64,000 nucleotides of DNA from Rheinheimera salexigens (lineage in GTDB: Bacteria > Pseudomonadota > Gammaproteobacteria > Enterobacterales > Alteromonadaceae). The stretch spans positions 2,955,509 through 3,019,508 of the forward strand of contig NZ_MKEK01000001.1 of the NCBI RefSeq assembly GCF_001752395.1. Reading direction: 5' to 3'. Both the position numbers and the translations under genes were made by a program. Positions 27,684-36,170 of this stretch are shown here, one piece after another (the first letter of the stretch is position 1; each line of letters begins with the position of its first letter). The notes under the pieces are model-generated. The model saw only the letters and a program-made list of their open reading frames with translations, did not search any database and was not told the DNA's origin.

Positions 27684-28207
27684 GGCTGAACAATAAATTC
27701 TGGTTGATAGTCGCTACTACGATCTTTGATTTGCAATTCAAGCAAAACAGCATCGTCTTGTTTGGTAAAGCCATAACTTACCGCACGTCGATAATCTAGA
27801 TTGTCTGGCCCTTTACCAACAAATACCGCCGTAAGGTTATGCTTACCGGCTTTGATGTTGGTTTTAAATAAAGGTTGAATAGCGCCACGGCCTAATGCCT
27901 CTAATTGCTGGGCAGTATATAAATGTGCCGTCACCGGTTTGTCATTTAATAACAATTCAATACTATCAAGGCGGAAAAACTGGCCAGTATCAACCGAGAC
28001 AAAAACCGCCACTTGGGTTTCAGGTGGGAATAACAACTCTTCCTCCAACAAAAACAATTCGCGATTCAGTTGAACGAGTTGCTGTTTTAACTGCTCTAGT
28101 TGTTCGGCTGCCGGTTCAGTCTTTGCTTGGCCTTGGCTCTGATTTTCAGCTTGGCCAAACGCAAGGCTACTAAACCAAAATAAACAACAAATTAATACTA
28201 ACCTCAT
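27668..28207 (-). CDS. Exported protein with coiled coil, unknown function
   Basis: 179 residues. Signal peptide (SSLAFGQ), a short coiled coil (EQLEQLKQQLVQLNREL, about 35-52), then a beta-rich domain (AVFVSVDTGQFFRLDSIELLLN; GKHNLTAVFVGKGPDN). It sits between the DUF3570 and coiled-coil genes within the operon. Its architecture suggests a periplasmic connector; the family is not recognised. Confidence 0.6.
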   Translation of the reverse strand: MRLVLICCLFWFSSLAFGQAENQSQGQAKTEPAAEQLEQLKQQLVQLNRELFLLEEELLFPPETQVAVFVSVDTGQFFRLDSIELLLNDKPVTAHLYTAQQLEALGRGAIQPLFKTNIKAGKHNLTAVFVGKGPDNLDYRRAVSYGFTKQDDAVLLELQIKDRSSDYQPEFIVQPWSAN

Positions 28208-28219
28208 GGTGTCGTCCTA

Positions 28220-29341
28220 CTAAAAATACAGGCTAAAAAAGGCCCGAAACACGTTAGCGTCAAACTGATAAAGTGGCTCTAAGCCAGCCTCAGCGCTTGT
28301 TACCGTAACATTACGAAAATTAGCGTAATCAAACCGAATATGATCCCATTGCAGCGTAACCTCTGGCGCGACTTGCGGCCAAAACGACCATGCTGCTAAT
28401 TGATAGCTTGCACCTAAACCGATGGTAAGATTGCTAAACTCACTTAGCTCTTTATCTCGCGCCATATAGTTTTGTTGGTCTTTAAATTCAAACAAATCTT
28501 GATAAAAGTCGGCCTGATTTTGGCTATAAAACCGCGCTTTAGCCTCAAGTATCCAGTTGGCCCCTAGCGGATGGACATATTCTAACTCGGCATCAAAAGC
28601 CCGAATATCCCAACTATCTTGATAATGGCGCAGGTTTAAAGTAACGGCAGCGCGATAAGGTAAATACACTTTATTGACTAAGGCTACAGCTACGGCATTA
28701 CGGGTGGCAGGATAAATTTCACTTTGATAGCCATAGCCTAAGGCTTGACTAGCATCGCGATAGCGTACACTGCGATAGGGATTATTTAAAAAGCCTTCAT
28801 CTTGATCCAGTTGCAAATTAATAGCACTGATCCAGTTACTAGATAAAATTTGACTCCAACCCAACTTATAATTAAAGCGGCGTACGTTGGCTTTAAAACT
28901 ATCATCACCATTACGGCTAACATCATCATCACCCATCCCAGCTTCCATACTTAGGGTGGTCATGCCGCCAAACGTATCGTGGGCAATACCAAACGACATA
29001 GATTTAGCGTTGTAATCGTTCTCATCACTTTGGGCGTAATTAATACTAATGATGCTATCGCCAGCTAAATAATCGATACCGAAGCGCGCTTCATTACGCT
29101 TCTCGGTATAAGCCGATGCGGTTGCAACAACATCGATTGAGGCGCCGGATACGGTATCGACATAATAATAAGCTGATAAGGCTAAGGTATCTGAGGCTTT
29201 TTTGCGTAACATTAATGCTGGGCCATCAATAGATACACCACCGCCTTCATAACGGTGATACATAATATCAGCTCTATCTTGGGGTAATACTGCTGCGCTA
29301 ACCGAGCATGCGGTTAGTACCACTAGTATTAGTAATGGCAT
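28220..29341 (-). CDS. DUF3570 outer-membrane beta-barrel protein
   Basis: 374 residues from the Met at 29341; I rejected the longer frame to 29470 because it overlaps the DUF4266 gene by more than 100 nt. Signal peptide, then the DUF3570 signature (LPQDRADIMYHRYEGGG, YYYVDTVSGASIDVV) and alternating beta strands ending in FRAFFSLYF, a C-terminal aromatic typical of outer-membrane barrels. DUF3570 and DUF4266 genes commonly co-occur. Role unknown; it may be an outer-membrane conduit for the exported redox proteins. Confidence 0.85.
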   Translation of the reverse strand: MPLLILVVLTACSVSAAVLPQDRADIMYHRYEGGGVSIDGPALMLRKKASDTLALSAYYYVDTVSGASIDVVATASAYTEKRNEARFGIDYLAGDSIISINYAQSDENDYNAKSMSFGIAHDTFGGMTTLSMEAGMGDDDVSRNGDDSFKANVRRFNYKLGWSQILSSNWISAINLQLDQDEGFLNNPYRSVRYRDASQALGYGYQSEIYPATRNAVAVALVNKVYLPYRAAVTLNLRHYQDSWDIRAFDAELEYVHPLGANWILEAKARFYSQNQADFYQDLFEFKDQQNYMARDKELSEFSNLTIGLGASYQLAAWSFWPQVAPEVTLQWDHIRFDYANFRNVTVTSAEAGLEPLYQFDANVFRAFFSLYF

Positions 29342-29363
29342 TAGCACTAAACTGCTACCCGCT

Positions 29364-29606
29364 TTAATTACAGCCACAACCGCCCCCACCACTGCCGTTA
29401 GCCCCTTTAGCAGCTTCACGTGAATCGCGAACATGGGCAACATGTTGCAAGGCAACAGGATGGCGACCAAACGCCATTATGGGATCGGCCAGCTTATCGC
29501 GCTCATAAGGTTGCACCCAAGGCTGTATCGAGCTGCAGCCAGTTACCATCAGCATACCGACCAATAAGCTTAATTTGTACAAACTAGATCGTTGCCGGCT
29601 AGTCAT
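29364..29606 (-). CDS. DUF4266 small lipoprotein
   Basis: 80 residues from the internal Met at 29606, which lies 5 bp after the TlpA stop; the longer frame overlaps tlpA. Lipobox MVTGC, then VQPYERDKLADPIM and a C-terminal GGGGCGCN tail that is the hallmark of DUF4266. The CGC tail could bind a metal or haem, or be cross-linked; that is inference. It is encoded between TlpA-like and DUF3570 genes, a recurring arrangement. Confidence 0.85.
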   Translation of the reverse strand: MTSRQRSSLYKLSLLVGMLMVTGCSSIQPWVQPYERDKLADPIMAFGRHPVALQHVAHVRDSREAAKGANGSGGGGCGCN

Positions 29607-29610
29607 AGCG

Positions 29611-30099
29611 TTATTGCCGCAGTAGCTTTTTAATATCAGCTTCATATTTTTTCTCATAACCACTTTGATAGCCGTGATGCACAGCACTTACTTCACCATC
29701 TTTATTAATAATAACGGTTGTCGGCATGGCTTTTATGGCATAAGCCTTTGATACGTTATTTTCACTATCAAACAAAATAGGGAAAGTAACTGGTAGTTTG
29801 GCTAAATAAGCATTGGCCGCTGCGGTATCTGTTTCCACATTAATGCCCCAAACCTGAACACCTAATCCCTGATATTTTTCGGCTAACTGATCTAACTTAG
29901 GCATTTCTTGAATACAAGGCCCACACCAACTAGCCCAAAAGTTAATTAAGATAATATCGCCACGCTGTTCGGCTAATCGAACATTATCGCCTGTCAGCGT
30001 TTTCAGGCTAAAATCGGGTGCCATTTCAGCAGATGCAAAGCTTGGCGCTAACCCCAGCATGACTAGCAGTACTACACTTAAAGAGGCTATTTTGTTCAT
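29611..30099 (-). CDS. TlpA-like thioredoxin-fold protein
   Basis: 162 residues. Signal peptide (SFASAEM), then a TlpA/ResA fold with the redox motif WCGPC in NFWASWCGPCIQEMP and a cis-proline region KAMPTTVIIN. It acts in the periplasm to reduce or form disulfides; one known role is preparing CxxCH motifs for haem attachment, which suits an operon with several c-type cytochromes. Confidence 0.88.
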   Translation of the reverse strand: MNKIASLSVVLLVMLGLAPSFASAEMAPDFSLKTLTGDNVRLAEQRGDIILINFWASWCGPCIQEMPKLDQLAEKYQGLGVQVWGINVETDTAAANAYLAKLPVTFPILFDSENNVSKAYAIKAMPTTVIINKDGEVSAVHHGYQSGYEKKYEADIKKLLRQ

Positions 30100-30153
30100 T
30101 ATTTATTCTCTACCTTTAGTTAAAACGCACTAGCGTGCAACCTAAAAAATACA

Positions 30154-30849
30154 TTAAAAATACATTGAAAAACCTAAACTCAACGCTAAGTTATGGCTAG
30201 TTTTGCTATTGGCTAAAATAGTGGTTTCAAAAATATAATCGGTTACCGTCAGTTCTGCGGCAAACCAATCGGTAATAAATAACCGATATTGGCTGCCTAG
30301 CTGCAAGGCAAACACATCATCACCGGCAAATTGCACATTACCGCCACCAATAAATACTGACAAACCAGAATTAAAGGCATAGTTTTCTGATAAAAAAGCT
30401 TGGCCTGGCAACACCACATAACCAAGGTGCGCGCCGTAAAAGCGCCAGTTGCGTTGACTGTCGGTTAACAATGGTGCCGCGCCACTTAATTCCTCAAAAG
30501 AGGTTAATCCTGCTTTGGCCATGGAATATTCAGTACCTAAATACCAGTCTTCGTTAATGTGATAGGCTAATTTCGCACTGAATAGGCTACTGCTACCAAA
30601 ATCTTCAATACTTAATAAACCGGCACTGATGCCAAAAGACCAATTTTCACTATCCAGTATGTTTTCACTGATCACATTTCGTTCAATGTCTGGCGTGACC
30701 TGCTGGGCTTGTACTGCTGCACTAGTGACAACAGTGGCTAAACCCAGCACTAAATAACCCGCCACTACATAAGTCCGCACTAAATAAGTCCGCACTACAC
30801 AAGTGGTGCCGCCGGCAACTAAAAGAATACGCTGAAGCCAAGTTTCCAT
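30154..30849 (-). CDS. Outer-membrane beta-barrel protein
   Basis: 231 residues. Signal region to about AAVQAQQ, then alternating amphipathic strands (WSFGISAGLLSIEDFGSSS; WYLGTEYSMAKAGLTSF) ending in LSLGFSMYF. This resembles the small 'outer membrane beta-barrel' proteins of the myxobacterial Glt set. The N-terminus contains a duplicated RTYLV/RTYVV from a 14-bp direct DNA repeat. The 31-nt overlap with the preceding gene suggests a later true start. Probably the outer-membrane anchor of the complex. Confidence 0.65.
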   Translation of the reverse strand: METWLQRILLVAGGTTCVVRTYLVRTYVVAGYLVLGLATVVTSAAVQAQQVTPDIERNVISENILDSENWSFGISAGLLSIEDFGSSSLFSAKLAYHINEDWYLGTEYSMAKAGLTSFEELSGAAPLLTDSQRNWRFYGAHLGYVVLPGQAFLSENYAFNSGLSVFIGGGNVQFAGDDVFALQLGSQYRLFITDWFAAELTVTDYIFETTILANSKTSHNLALSLGFSMYF

Positions 30850-31541
30850 GTGTCTGTCTCTTTATTGTCATCACTATCGGTCATGATCACACTATGCCGA
30901 TAACCACCTCGCAGAATAAACTGCCGCGTTAAATAAAAACGTAACCCTAACTCGGTACTGGCTAAAGCGTTATTACGCTCAGTGCTTTGCACTAATATTG
31001 TCCGTGGATTAATCCGGATCATGCCGCCACCTATGGCAAAATAGGGTGATAATCGCCACTGTGGAAAGGGGCTTAGTAATACACTTAATTCTAAAATTTG
31101 ATTATTGGCTTGCTCGCCTTGGGCTTGGCCAATAGCAAGTTCAGTTTGCACATAGTGACTAAAGGCATATTGAGTATTTAACTGGTAATAACTATTACCG
31201 TTAAAGTCACCAAACATTAAGCCGAGTTGCCAGCGTTGCTCTAATAATTCGGCGCGTTTATCATCGCTAATCTGAAAATATTCGTTATCTAAACTCACTA
31301 CTTTGCTTAAATCTTGCCGGGCTAACCACAACTGTTGCTGCTTAAAACTCACTTGCACCCAGTCAGTACGCCGTTGCTGTAATTCAAGTTGCTCACCTTT
31401 TAATACCACTTGGGTTATGGGATAACCACGACCCGGGCCTGAGTATAAATTAACAAAGTCGGCTGTCACTTTGACGCTAAGTGATTCTGCTGCGCTAAAA
31501 AAGCTAACTAACAATAAACAGATACCCGCCATTAAACGCAT
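30819..31541 (-). CDS. SH3-domain outer-membrane beta-barrel protein
   Basis: 241 residues from the ATG at 31541, which lies just after the stop of the HzsA-like gene. Signal peptide (SFFSAAES), a bacterial SH3 domain (VNLYSGPGRGYPITQVVLKGEQLELQ, about 20-75), then beta strands with RQFILRGGYRHSVIM and a terminal LGFSVFF. The fused SH3 plus barrel suggests outer-membrane insertion with periplasmic binding. Second of two barrel genes in the operon. Confidence 0.7.
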   Translation of the reverse strand: MRLMAGICLLLVSFFSAAESLSVKVTADFVNLYSGPGRGYPITQVVLKGEQLELQQRRTDWVQVSFKQQQLWLARQDLSKVVSLDNEYFQISDDKRAELLEQRWQLGLMFGDFNGNSYYQLNTQYAFSHYVQTELAIGQAQGEQANNQILELSVLLSPFPQWRLSPYFAIGGGMIRINPRTILVQSTERNNALASTELGLRFYLTRQFILRGGYRHSVIMTDSDDNKETDTWKLGFSVFF

Positions 31542-31542
31542 A

Positions 31543-34152
31543 TTAGGGTTCCACCACAGCAAAGGGTGAGTTGTAATATTGGCCACCAATATCTAGCCAA
31601 GTACTTATTAATGCTAACTCAGTAGCGGTTAAGTAATTAGCATGACTTCCGGTAGCAGCAAAGCGACTGAAAAAGCCACTACTATTGGCTGCGCTGCCTG
31701 CCCGCATGGTTGGCGAAACGAGCACAGTAACCATAATGGCAATGGGTTGATCATTTTCATCTAGGATTAAATTGCCATCAGCATCGGTTAAAAATAATAA
31801 ATTACCGTTGGCATCTGTCGCCTGTACCATGCGATCGACTAACACATCCGCGACTAACTCTTGTTCATTGTCTGGGCTTAATAACTCACGATAGCTACGA
31901 AAATGGTTAGGCTCTAAATCTGACGGCTCAGCATCTAGTTCTAGCTGCGCTGCGGGAAGTTGGGTATTGCCTGCTGCATCGGTACGGCTATGGCAACTGA
32001 CACATGTATTATCCTGTAATAACTCACTGGTTAACGGCGAAAACTGACGACGGTCGAGTTGCCATAACGGTTGAATATGCGTTGGGTAATCAATGCGTAA
32101 ACGACAGCGTGCTTGCCACTGGTCAAAGCATTCGCTACCTGCAGGCTGTGCAGTGGTTAAATTGGCAAAGTTTAGCTCAACACTGCTATCTGGTTCGCGC
32201 TGAGCTGGATCAGTCCAAATATCAATAAAAGACAAACCTGGTGTTAACGTGGGTGTACCCAATACTCTTGCTGACGTTTGGGCTAAGGTTTCTCCAGCCT
32301 CAGAGCTAAGGGTTGGCGCAATATTTGGCATTAAACCGGCAAAATCTAAACCGGGGTTAACACTGGGCCACTCACCGCTTAGTCGGCCATGGGGCCTAGT
32401 GTTATCTGCGGTATGGCAACCATTACAACTGCGTATTTCACCAGGTCTTAAAGTTAACCAATTACGGTGGATAGGGCTAATAGCCTGACCATCCGCATTA
32501 AGCACTGCCAAATTAAACGGTATATTAGCGGGTACTTTAACCCGCACCGAACCATCTGGCGCTATTGCCACTGTGCCTAAGATATCGCGCATTTGTTGAT
32601 TTCGGTTAACACCAAAAGCGCTATTATCTAGCTCTAATACTTCTTCAGGTGGTATAGGTACACCACGCAACAAACGTAAATAACGGGCAGGTCTTTGCTG
32701 AGCATTAGTTTGCATCGGATCGGCTAATGCAGCTATATCGGCAGTGGTTTCACCACCAAGGTCGTACACGCTACGAATATCTAAAATCGCACTATCTTGA
32801 GCCGCTAATTCTGGATCTATATTGGGATTGTCTGGTAAATAGACTTGTCGAGCAAAGGCTTGCATAACGACAGGCTCTGACAGCATTTTACCGTCTTGGC
32901 CTAAGCGTACTGGAACTTGAGTTTGTTGCTGGTTATCAAACAGCCATAAACCATATAGTGGCGCCGCTAACGTATAGTCGGCAATATTCTCCACTTGAGC
33001 ACAACTTAGCACTTGCTGTTCGTTCATAACCCGACAAGGTGACCAGCTGACTAAATATCGACCGGTGCCATCTTTTAGCGGAAAATAACTATTTACAGCG
33101 CCCGCGGAAGTGGCGATATCACTGTTACTAAACGCCCACGGAAACAGCGGCGTTTGCGCCGGCTGATTTAACACTTCGGCATAAAGTGGTTGTAAATTAT
33201 CGCTGGCAATAGCTAAAGCGACTTGTTGTGGCCAACTATTAAAGTAAGCGACTTGATTTGAACTCAAGGCAACGGAGACTTCACCGTTATCTAATACTAT
33301 GGCTTTACTATATTCGACACGGGTATTATCCGCACCACTATCATGCGAATGCCAACCATAAACTAGTTCAGTTTCAGTGCCATCTGGCTGCATTTGATAC
33401 CAATTAAGCATGCTACGCCCTGGGTGATTATCCCAACGGCTAAATAATATTTTGCCGTTTTCTAACACCACTGGGTATAAATCATGACTTAAATTAAAAC
33501 TTAGTTGCTGAATATTACTGCCATCCGCATTCATAACATGCAGATTAAAATTGGCATCATTAAGACTTTCATCTAACGCCGTATATTGCGGTTTAAATTC
33601 ATCTAATAAAATTTGCCGGGCGGTTTTTTGTCGACTAGAGCTAAATATAATCCGGCCATCGGGTAAAAATGCGGGGTTAATATCGTGACCAGCTTCAGCT
33701 TGCAGTGGGTCAGCTATTATAGGGGTTAAGCTATCGCTTAAACGATCATAGTGCCAAATGTTCCATTTTGGCTGGAACTCATCGTCAACATTGGCAATTT
33801 CTGGTGCTCTTAAAGCAAAAAGCAAACGGTTACCATCTGCCGATAAGGCTAAATCTTTTACATCGTAAGCGGCATCATCGGCAAATAATTGGCTAGTAAT
33901 ATCAGTTTCGCTTGAGGCAGCAAAGGCATTTTTCTTAATAATGACTTTAGCCCCTGGACGAGAAGCAGCAGGTGTAAACAGATCTTGGCTTATGTTGTCT
34001 TGATCAGCCATAGGCAAGCTGCGTTCTATAAAAGCTAACGCAAACTCTTGTACTACTGTGTCTTCAGGTTCTTGCTGAATACTGATATCGGCTTTGCAGC
34101 TTATCAAAGCAAATGCAATCAGTGCCAAGTATAACCACTTTATTATTATCAT
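31543..34152 (-). CDS. HzsA-like di-haem beta-propeller lipoprotein
   Basis: 869 residues. Lipobox ALISC, then propeller-like repeats (VKDLALSADGNRLLFAL; NPAFLPDGRIIFSSS; YPVVLENGKILFSRWDNH) as in hydrazine synthase alpha-subunit-related proteins. Two c-type haem motifs occur: CNGCH at about residue 580 and CVSCH at about 725. It is the first gene of the 20-kb operon. There is no sign of anammox metabolism, so hydrazine synthesis is not implied; it is better viewed as an exported cytochrome of unknown substrate. Confidence 0.75.
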   Translation of the reverse strand: MIIIKWLYLALIAFALISCKADISIQQEPEDTVVQEFALAFIERSLPMADQDNISQDLFTPAASRPGAKVIIKKNAFAASSETDITSQLFADDAAYDVKDLALSADGNRLLFALRAPEIANVDDEFQPKWNIWHYDRLSDSLTPIIADPLQAEAGHDINPAFLPDGRIIFSSSRQKTARQILLDEFKPQYTALDESLNDANFNLHVMNADGSNIQQLSFNLSHDLYPVVLENGKILFSRWDNHPGRSMLNWYQMQPDGTETELVYGWHSHDSGADNTRVEYSKAIVLDNGEVSVALSSNQVAYFNSWPQQVALAIASDNLQPLYAEVLNQPAQTPLFPWAFSNSDIATSAGAVNSYFPLKDGTGRYLVSWSPCRVMNEQQVLSCAQVENIADYTLAAPLYGLWLFDNQQQTQVPVRLGQDGKMLSEPVVMQAFARQVYLPDNPNIDPELAAQDSAILDIRSVYDLGGETTADIAALADPMQTNAQQRPARYLRLLRGVPIPPEEVLELDNSAFGVNRNQQMRDILGTVAIAPDGSVRVKVPANIPFNLAVLNADGQAISPIHRNWLTLRPGEIRSCNGCHTADNTRPHGRLSGEWPSVNPGLDFAGLMPNIAPTLSSEAGETLAQTSARVLGTPTLTPGLSFIDIWTDPAQREPDSSVELNFANLTTAQPAGSECFDQWQARCRLRIDYPTHIQPLWQLDRRQFSPLTSELLQDNTCVSCHSRTDAAGNTQLPAAQLELDAEPSDLEPNHFRSYRELLSPDNEQELVADVLVDRMVQATDANGNLLFLTDADGNLILDENDQPIAIMVTVLVSPTMRAGSAANSSGFFSRFAATGSHANYLTATELALISTWLDIGGQYYNSPFAVVEP

Positions 34153-34395
34153 TATTTATACACCGGCAACGGTTTTCTAAGTTTTATTATTAACATACAG
34201 TTACAAACTGTCTTGGTAGCTTATCGTTGCAGCTAAAGTAGAGCAAGTTATTATTACCTTTTGTTTACGCCTTGCTAGCGAATAAGCAGTATTGTATTCC
34301 CATCTTTGATACAGCTATAACCCGCTTAACTGTATACACTCATATTTCGCTGATAATTTTGCTATCAACCATTACCGATTGCTGAAATTTAGTCA

Positions 34396-34427
34396 TAAAA
34401 AAAGCCAGTTTTAAAACTGGCTTTTTA
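34396..34427 (-). terminator. Bidirectional Rho-independent terminator (recA end)
   Basis: AAAGCCAGTTTT/AAAACTGGCTTT inverted repeat flanked by an A run on one side and a T run on the other, about 85 bp downstream of the recA stop. Confidence 0.8.
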
Positions 34428-34441
34428 TTAACAATTTAACT

Positions 34442-34463
34442 CTTAGCACTTAGCACTTAGCAA
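34442..34463. repeat. CTTAGCA heptamer repeat, 3 copies
   Basis: Three tandem copies of the same heptamer as at 56293, in the spacer between recA and the long operon. Confidence 0.75.
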
Positions 34464-34512
34464 TTAATTCTTTATGCGTACTACTTAATGCTAAGTGACT
34501 ATTATTGGTTGT

Positions 34513-35547
34513 TTATTCTGCTTCTATTTCAGCAAGAGGTTCTGTTGGTTTATCACCTGGTTTTAGCAATAACCGCTTACGTAATTCTGCTTCAATTTCA
34601 TTTGAAATTGTCGGGTTTTCTTGTAAATAACGAATGGCATTAGCTTTACCCTGGCCTATTTTACTGCCTTTATAAGCATACCAAGCACCCGCTTTGTCTA
34701 CTAAACCTTGGGCAACACCTATATCAACTATCTCGCCATGTTTATTGATACCAGAGCCATATTGAATAATAAATTCAGCTTGTTTAAATGGCGGTGCCAC
34801 TTTATTTTTTACCACTTTAACGCGGGTTTCGTTACCGGTTATTTCATCGCCATCTTTAACTGAGCCAATACGGCGGATATCTAAACGCACTGAAGCATAG
34901 AATTTTAAGGCATTACCACCTGTAGTTGTTTCAGGGTTGCCAAACATAACACCGATTTTCATTCGTATTTGGTTAATGAAAATAACTAAGGTGTTTGAAC
35001 GCTTAATATTACCGGTCAATTTACGTAATGCTTGCGACATTAAACGCGCTTGTAAGCCCATGTGGCTATCGCCCATGTCGCCTTCAATTTCCGCTTTCGG
35101 TGTTAATGCAGCTACTGAGTCTATTATGATGATATCGACTGACGCCGAACGCACTAACATGTCACATATTTCTAATGCTTGCTCACCCGTATCTGGTTGT
35201 GATACTAATAAAGACTCGACATCTACACCCAATTTTTTGGCGTATACTGGATCTAATGCGTGTTCAGCATCGATAAAAGCACAGGTTTTACCGTCTTTTT
35301 GCGCTTCAGCAATAACTTGCAATGTTAACGTGGTTTTACCTGAAGACTCTGGGCCATAAACTTCAACAATACGGCCATAAGGTAATCCGCCTATGCCAAG
35401 TGCAATATCTAAACCTATTGAACCCGTTGACACTGCAGCAATATCAAGCGCGGTGCTATCACCAAGACGCATAATAGAGCCTTTACCAAACTGGCGTTCA
35501 ATTTGGCTTAATGCCGCGGCTAGCGCTTTTTGTTTATTGTCGTCCAT
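34513..35547 (-). CDS. recA: Recombinase RecA
   Basis: 344 residues from the Met at 35547 ([13 protein letters not shown], the normal RecA start; the longer frame to 35607 is rejected). Walker [10 protein letters not shown], the MAW motif region and the [19 protein letters not shown] loop 2 are all present. It drives strand exchange and LexA self-cleavage in the SOS response. A LexA box (35614-35629) lies about 65 bp upstream. pncC is upstream on the same strand, as in many gammaproteobacteria. Confidence 0.97.
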   Translation of the reverse strand: MDDNKQKALAAALSQIERQFGKGSIMRLGDSTALDIAAVSTGSIGLDIALGIGGLPYGRIVEVYGPESSGKTTLTLQVIAEAQKDGKTCAFIDAEHALDPVYAKKLGVDVESLLVSQPDTGEQALEICDMLVRSASVDIIIIDSVAALTPKAEIEGDMGDSHMGLQARLMSQALRKLTGNIKRSNTLVIFINQIRMKIGVMFGNPETTTGGNALKFYASVRLDIRRIGSVKDGDEITGNETRVKVVKNKVAPPFKQAEFIIQYGSGINKHGEIVDIGVAQGLVDKAGAWYAYKGSKIGQGKANAIRYLQENPTISNEIEAELRKRLLLKPGDKPTEPLAEIEAE

Positions 35548-35613
35548 TTTTAATTCCATGGTTGAGTCGGTGCTTAAGAAGGTGCTTATGTTGGTAACAC
35601 CGAACAATTAATA

Positions 35614-35629
35614 CTGTATACTCGTACAG
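35614..35629 (-). promoter_or_regulatory. LexA (SOS) box of recA
   Basis: CTGTATACTCGTACAG matches CTGT-N8-ACAG and is nearly palindromic. It lies between pncC and recA, giving recA its own SOS promoter. Confidence 0.9.
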
Positions 35630-35633
35630 TATT

Positions 35634-36125
35634 CTAGTTTAGGCTAGCTGTCAACAACTCTATACTACGTTTTAAGGCGTAATCAATGCTTTGTTGCCTT
35701 ACTTGCTGACGATCGCCGCTAAACCTTTCTGTTAAGCTAATTATAGAGCCATCAAGATAAAAACCAAAGCAGACTGTACCCACTGGTTTATCTTTTGAGC
35801 CACCTTCTGGACCGGCAATTCCTGTTACCGATATCGCAAATTGTGCCCCAGCGGCTTTAGCTGCACCCGCTGCCATCTCGGTCGCGGTTTGTTCGCTGAC
35901 AGCGCCAAATTGCAGTAATGTAGCACTGCGCACGGCCAATAATTGTTGCTTAGCTTTATTGCTATAGGTAATAAAAGCACGGTCAACATAGGCTGAACTA
36001 CCTGCCACAGCCGTTAACCAATAACCGATACCACCACCGGTGCAAGATTCTGCGGTGGTGATAGTCCATTTTTTCCGTAATAATAGCTGGCCTAATTCGG
36101 TTGCCAGCTGCAGACTGTTGACCAT
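35634..36125 (-). CDS. pncC: Nicotinamide-nucleotide amidohydrolase (CinA C-terminal domain)
   Basis: 163 residues, single-domain PncC. Motifs TTAESCTGGGIGYWLT and SVTGIAGPEGGSKDKPVGTV are diagnostic. It deamidates NMN in NAD recycling in the cytoplasm. It is divergent from mutS (45 bp) and upstream of recA. Confidence 0.93.
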   Translation of the reverse strand: MVNSLQLATELGQLLLRKKWTITTAESCTGGGIGYWLTAVAGSSAYVDRAFITYSNKAKQQLLAVRSATLLQFGAVSEQTATEMAAGAAKAAGAQFAISVTGIAGPEGGSKDKPVGTVCFGFYLDGSIISLTERFSGDRQQVRQQSIDYALKRSIELLTASLN

Positions 36126-36170
36126 AACTATCCTTAATTTAACTAAATACTAGGAAGACATAGCGTTATT

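Larger units (their letters stand above)
34153..34512. other. Intergenic region between recA and the long operon
   Basis: No gene. Contains the recA terminator (34396-34427), a CTTAGCA repeat run (34442-34463) and presumably the promoter of the minus-strand operon near 34160-34350, which I cannot place exactly. Confidence 0.5.

Noticed and set aside
31543..34152. Hydrazine synthase (anammox)
   Set aside because: Only the fold and haem motifs resemble HzsA; no HzsB/HzsC or other anammox genes and the host is a gammaproteobacterium.
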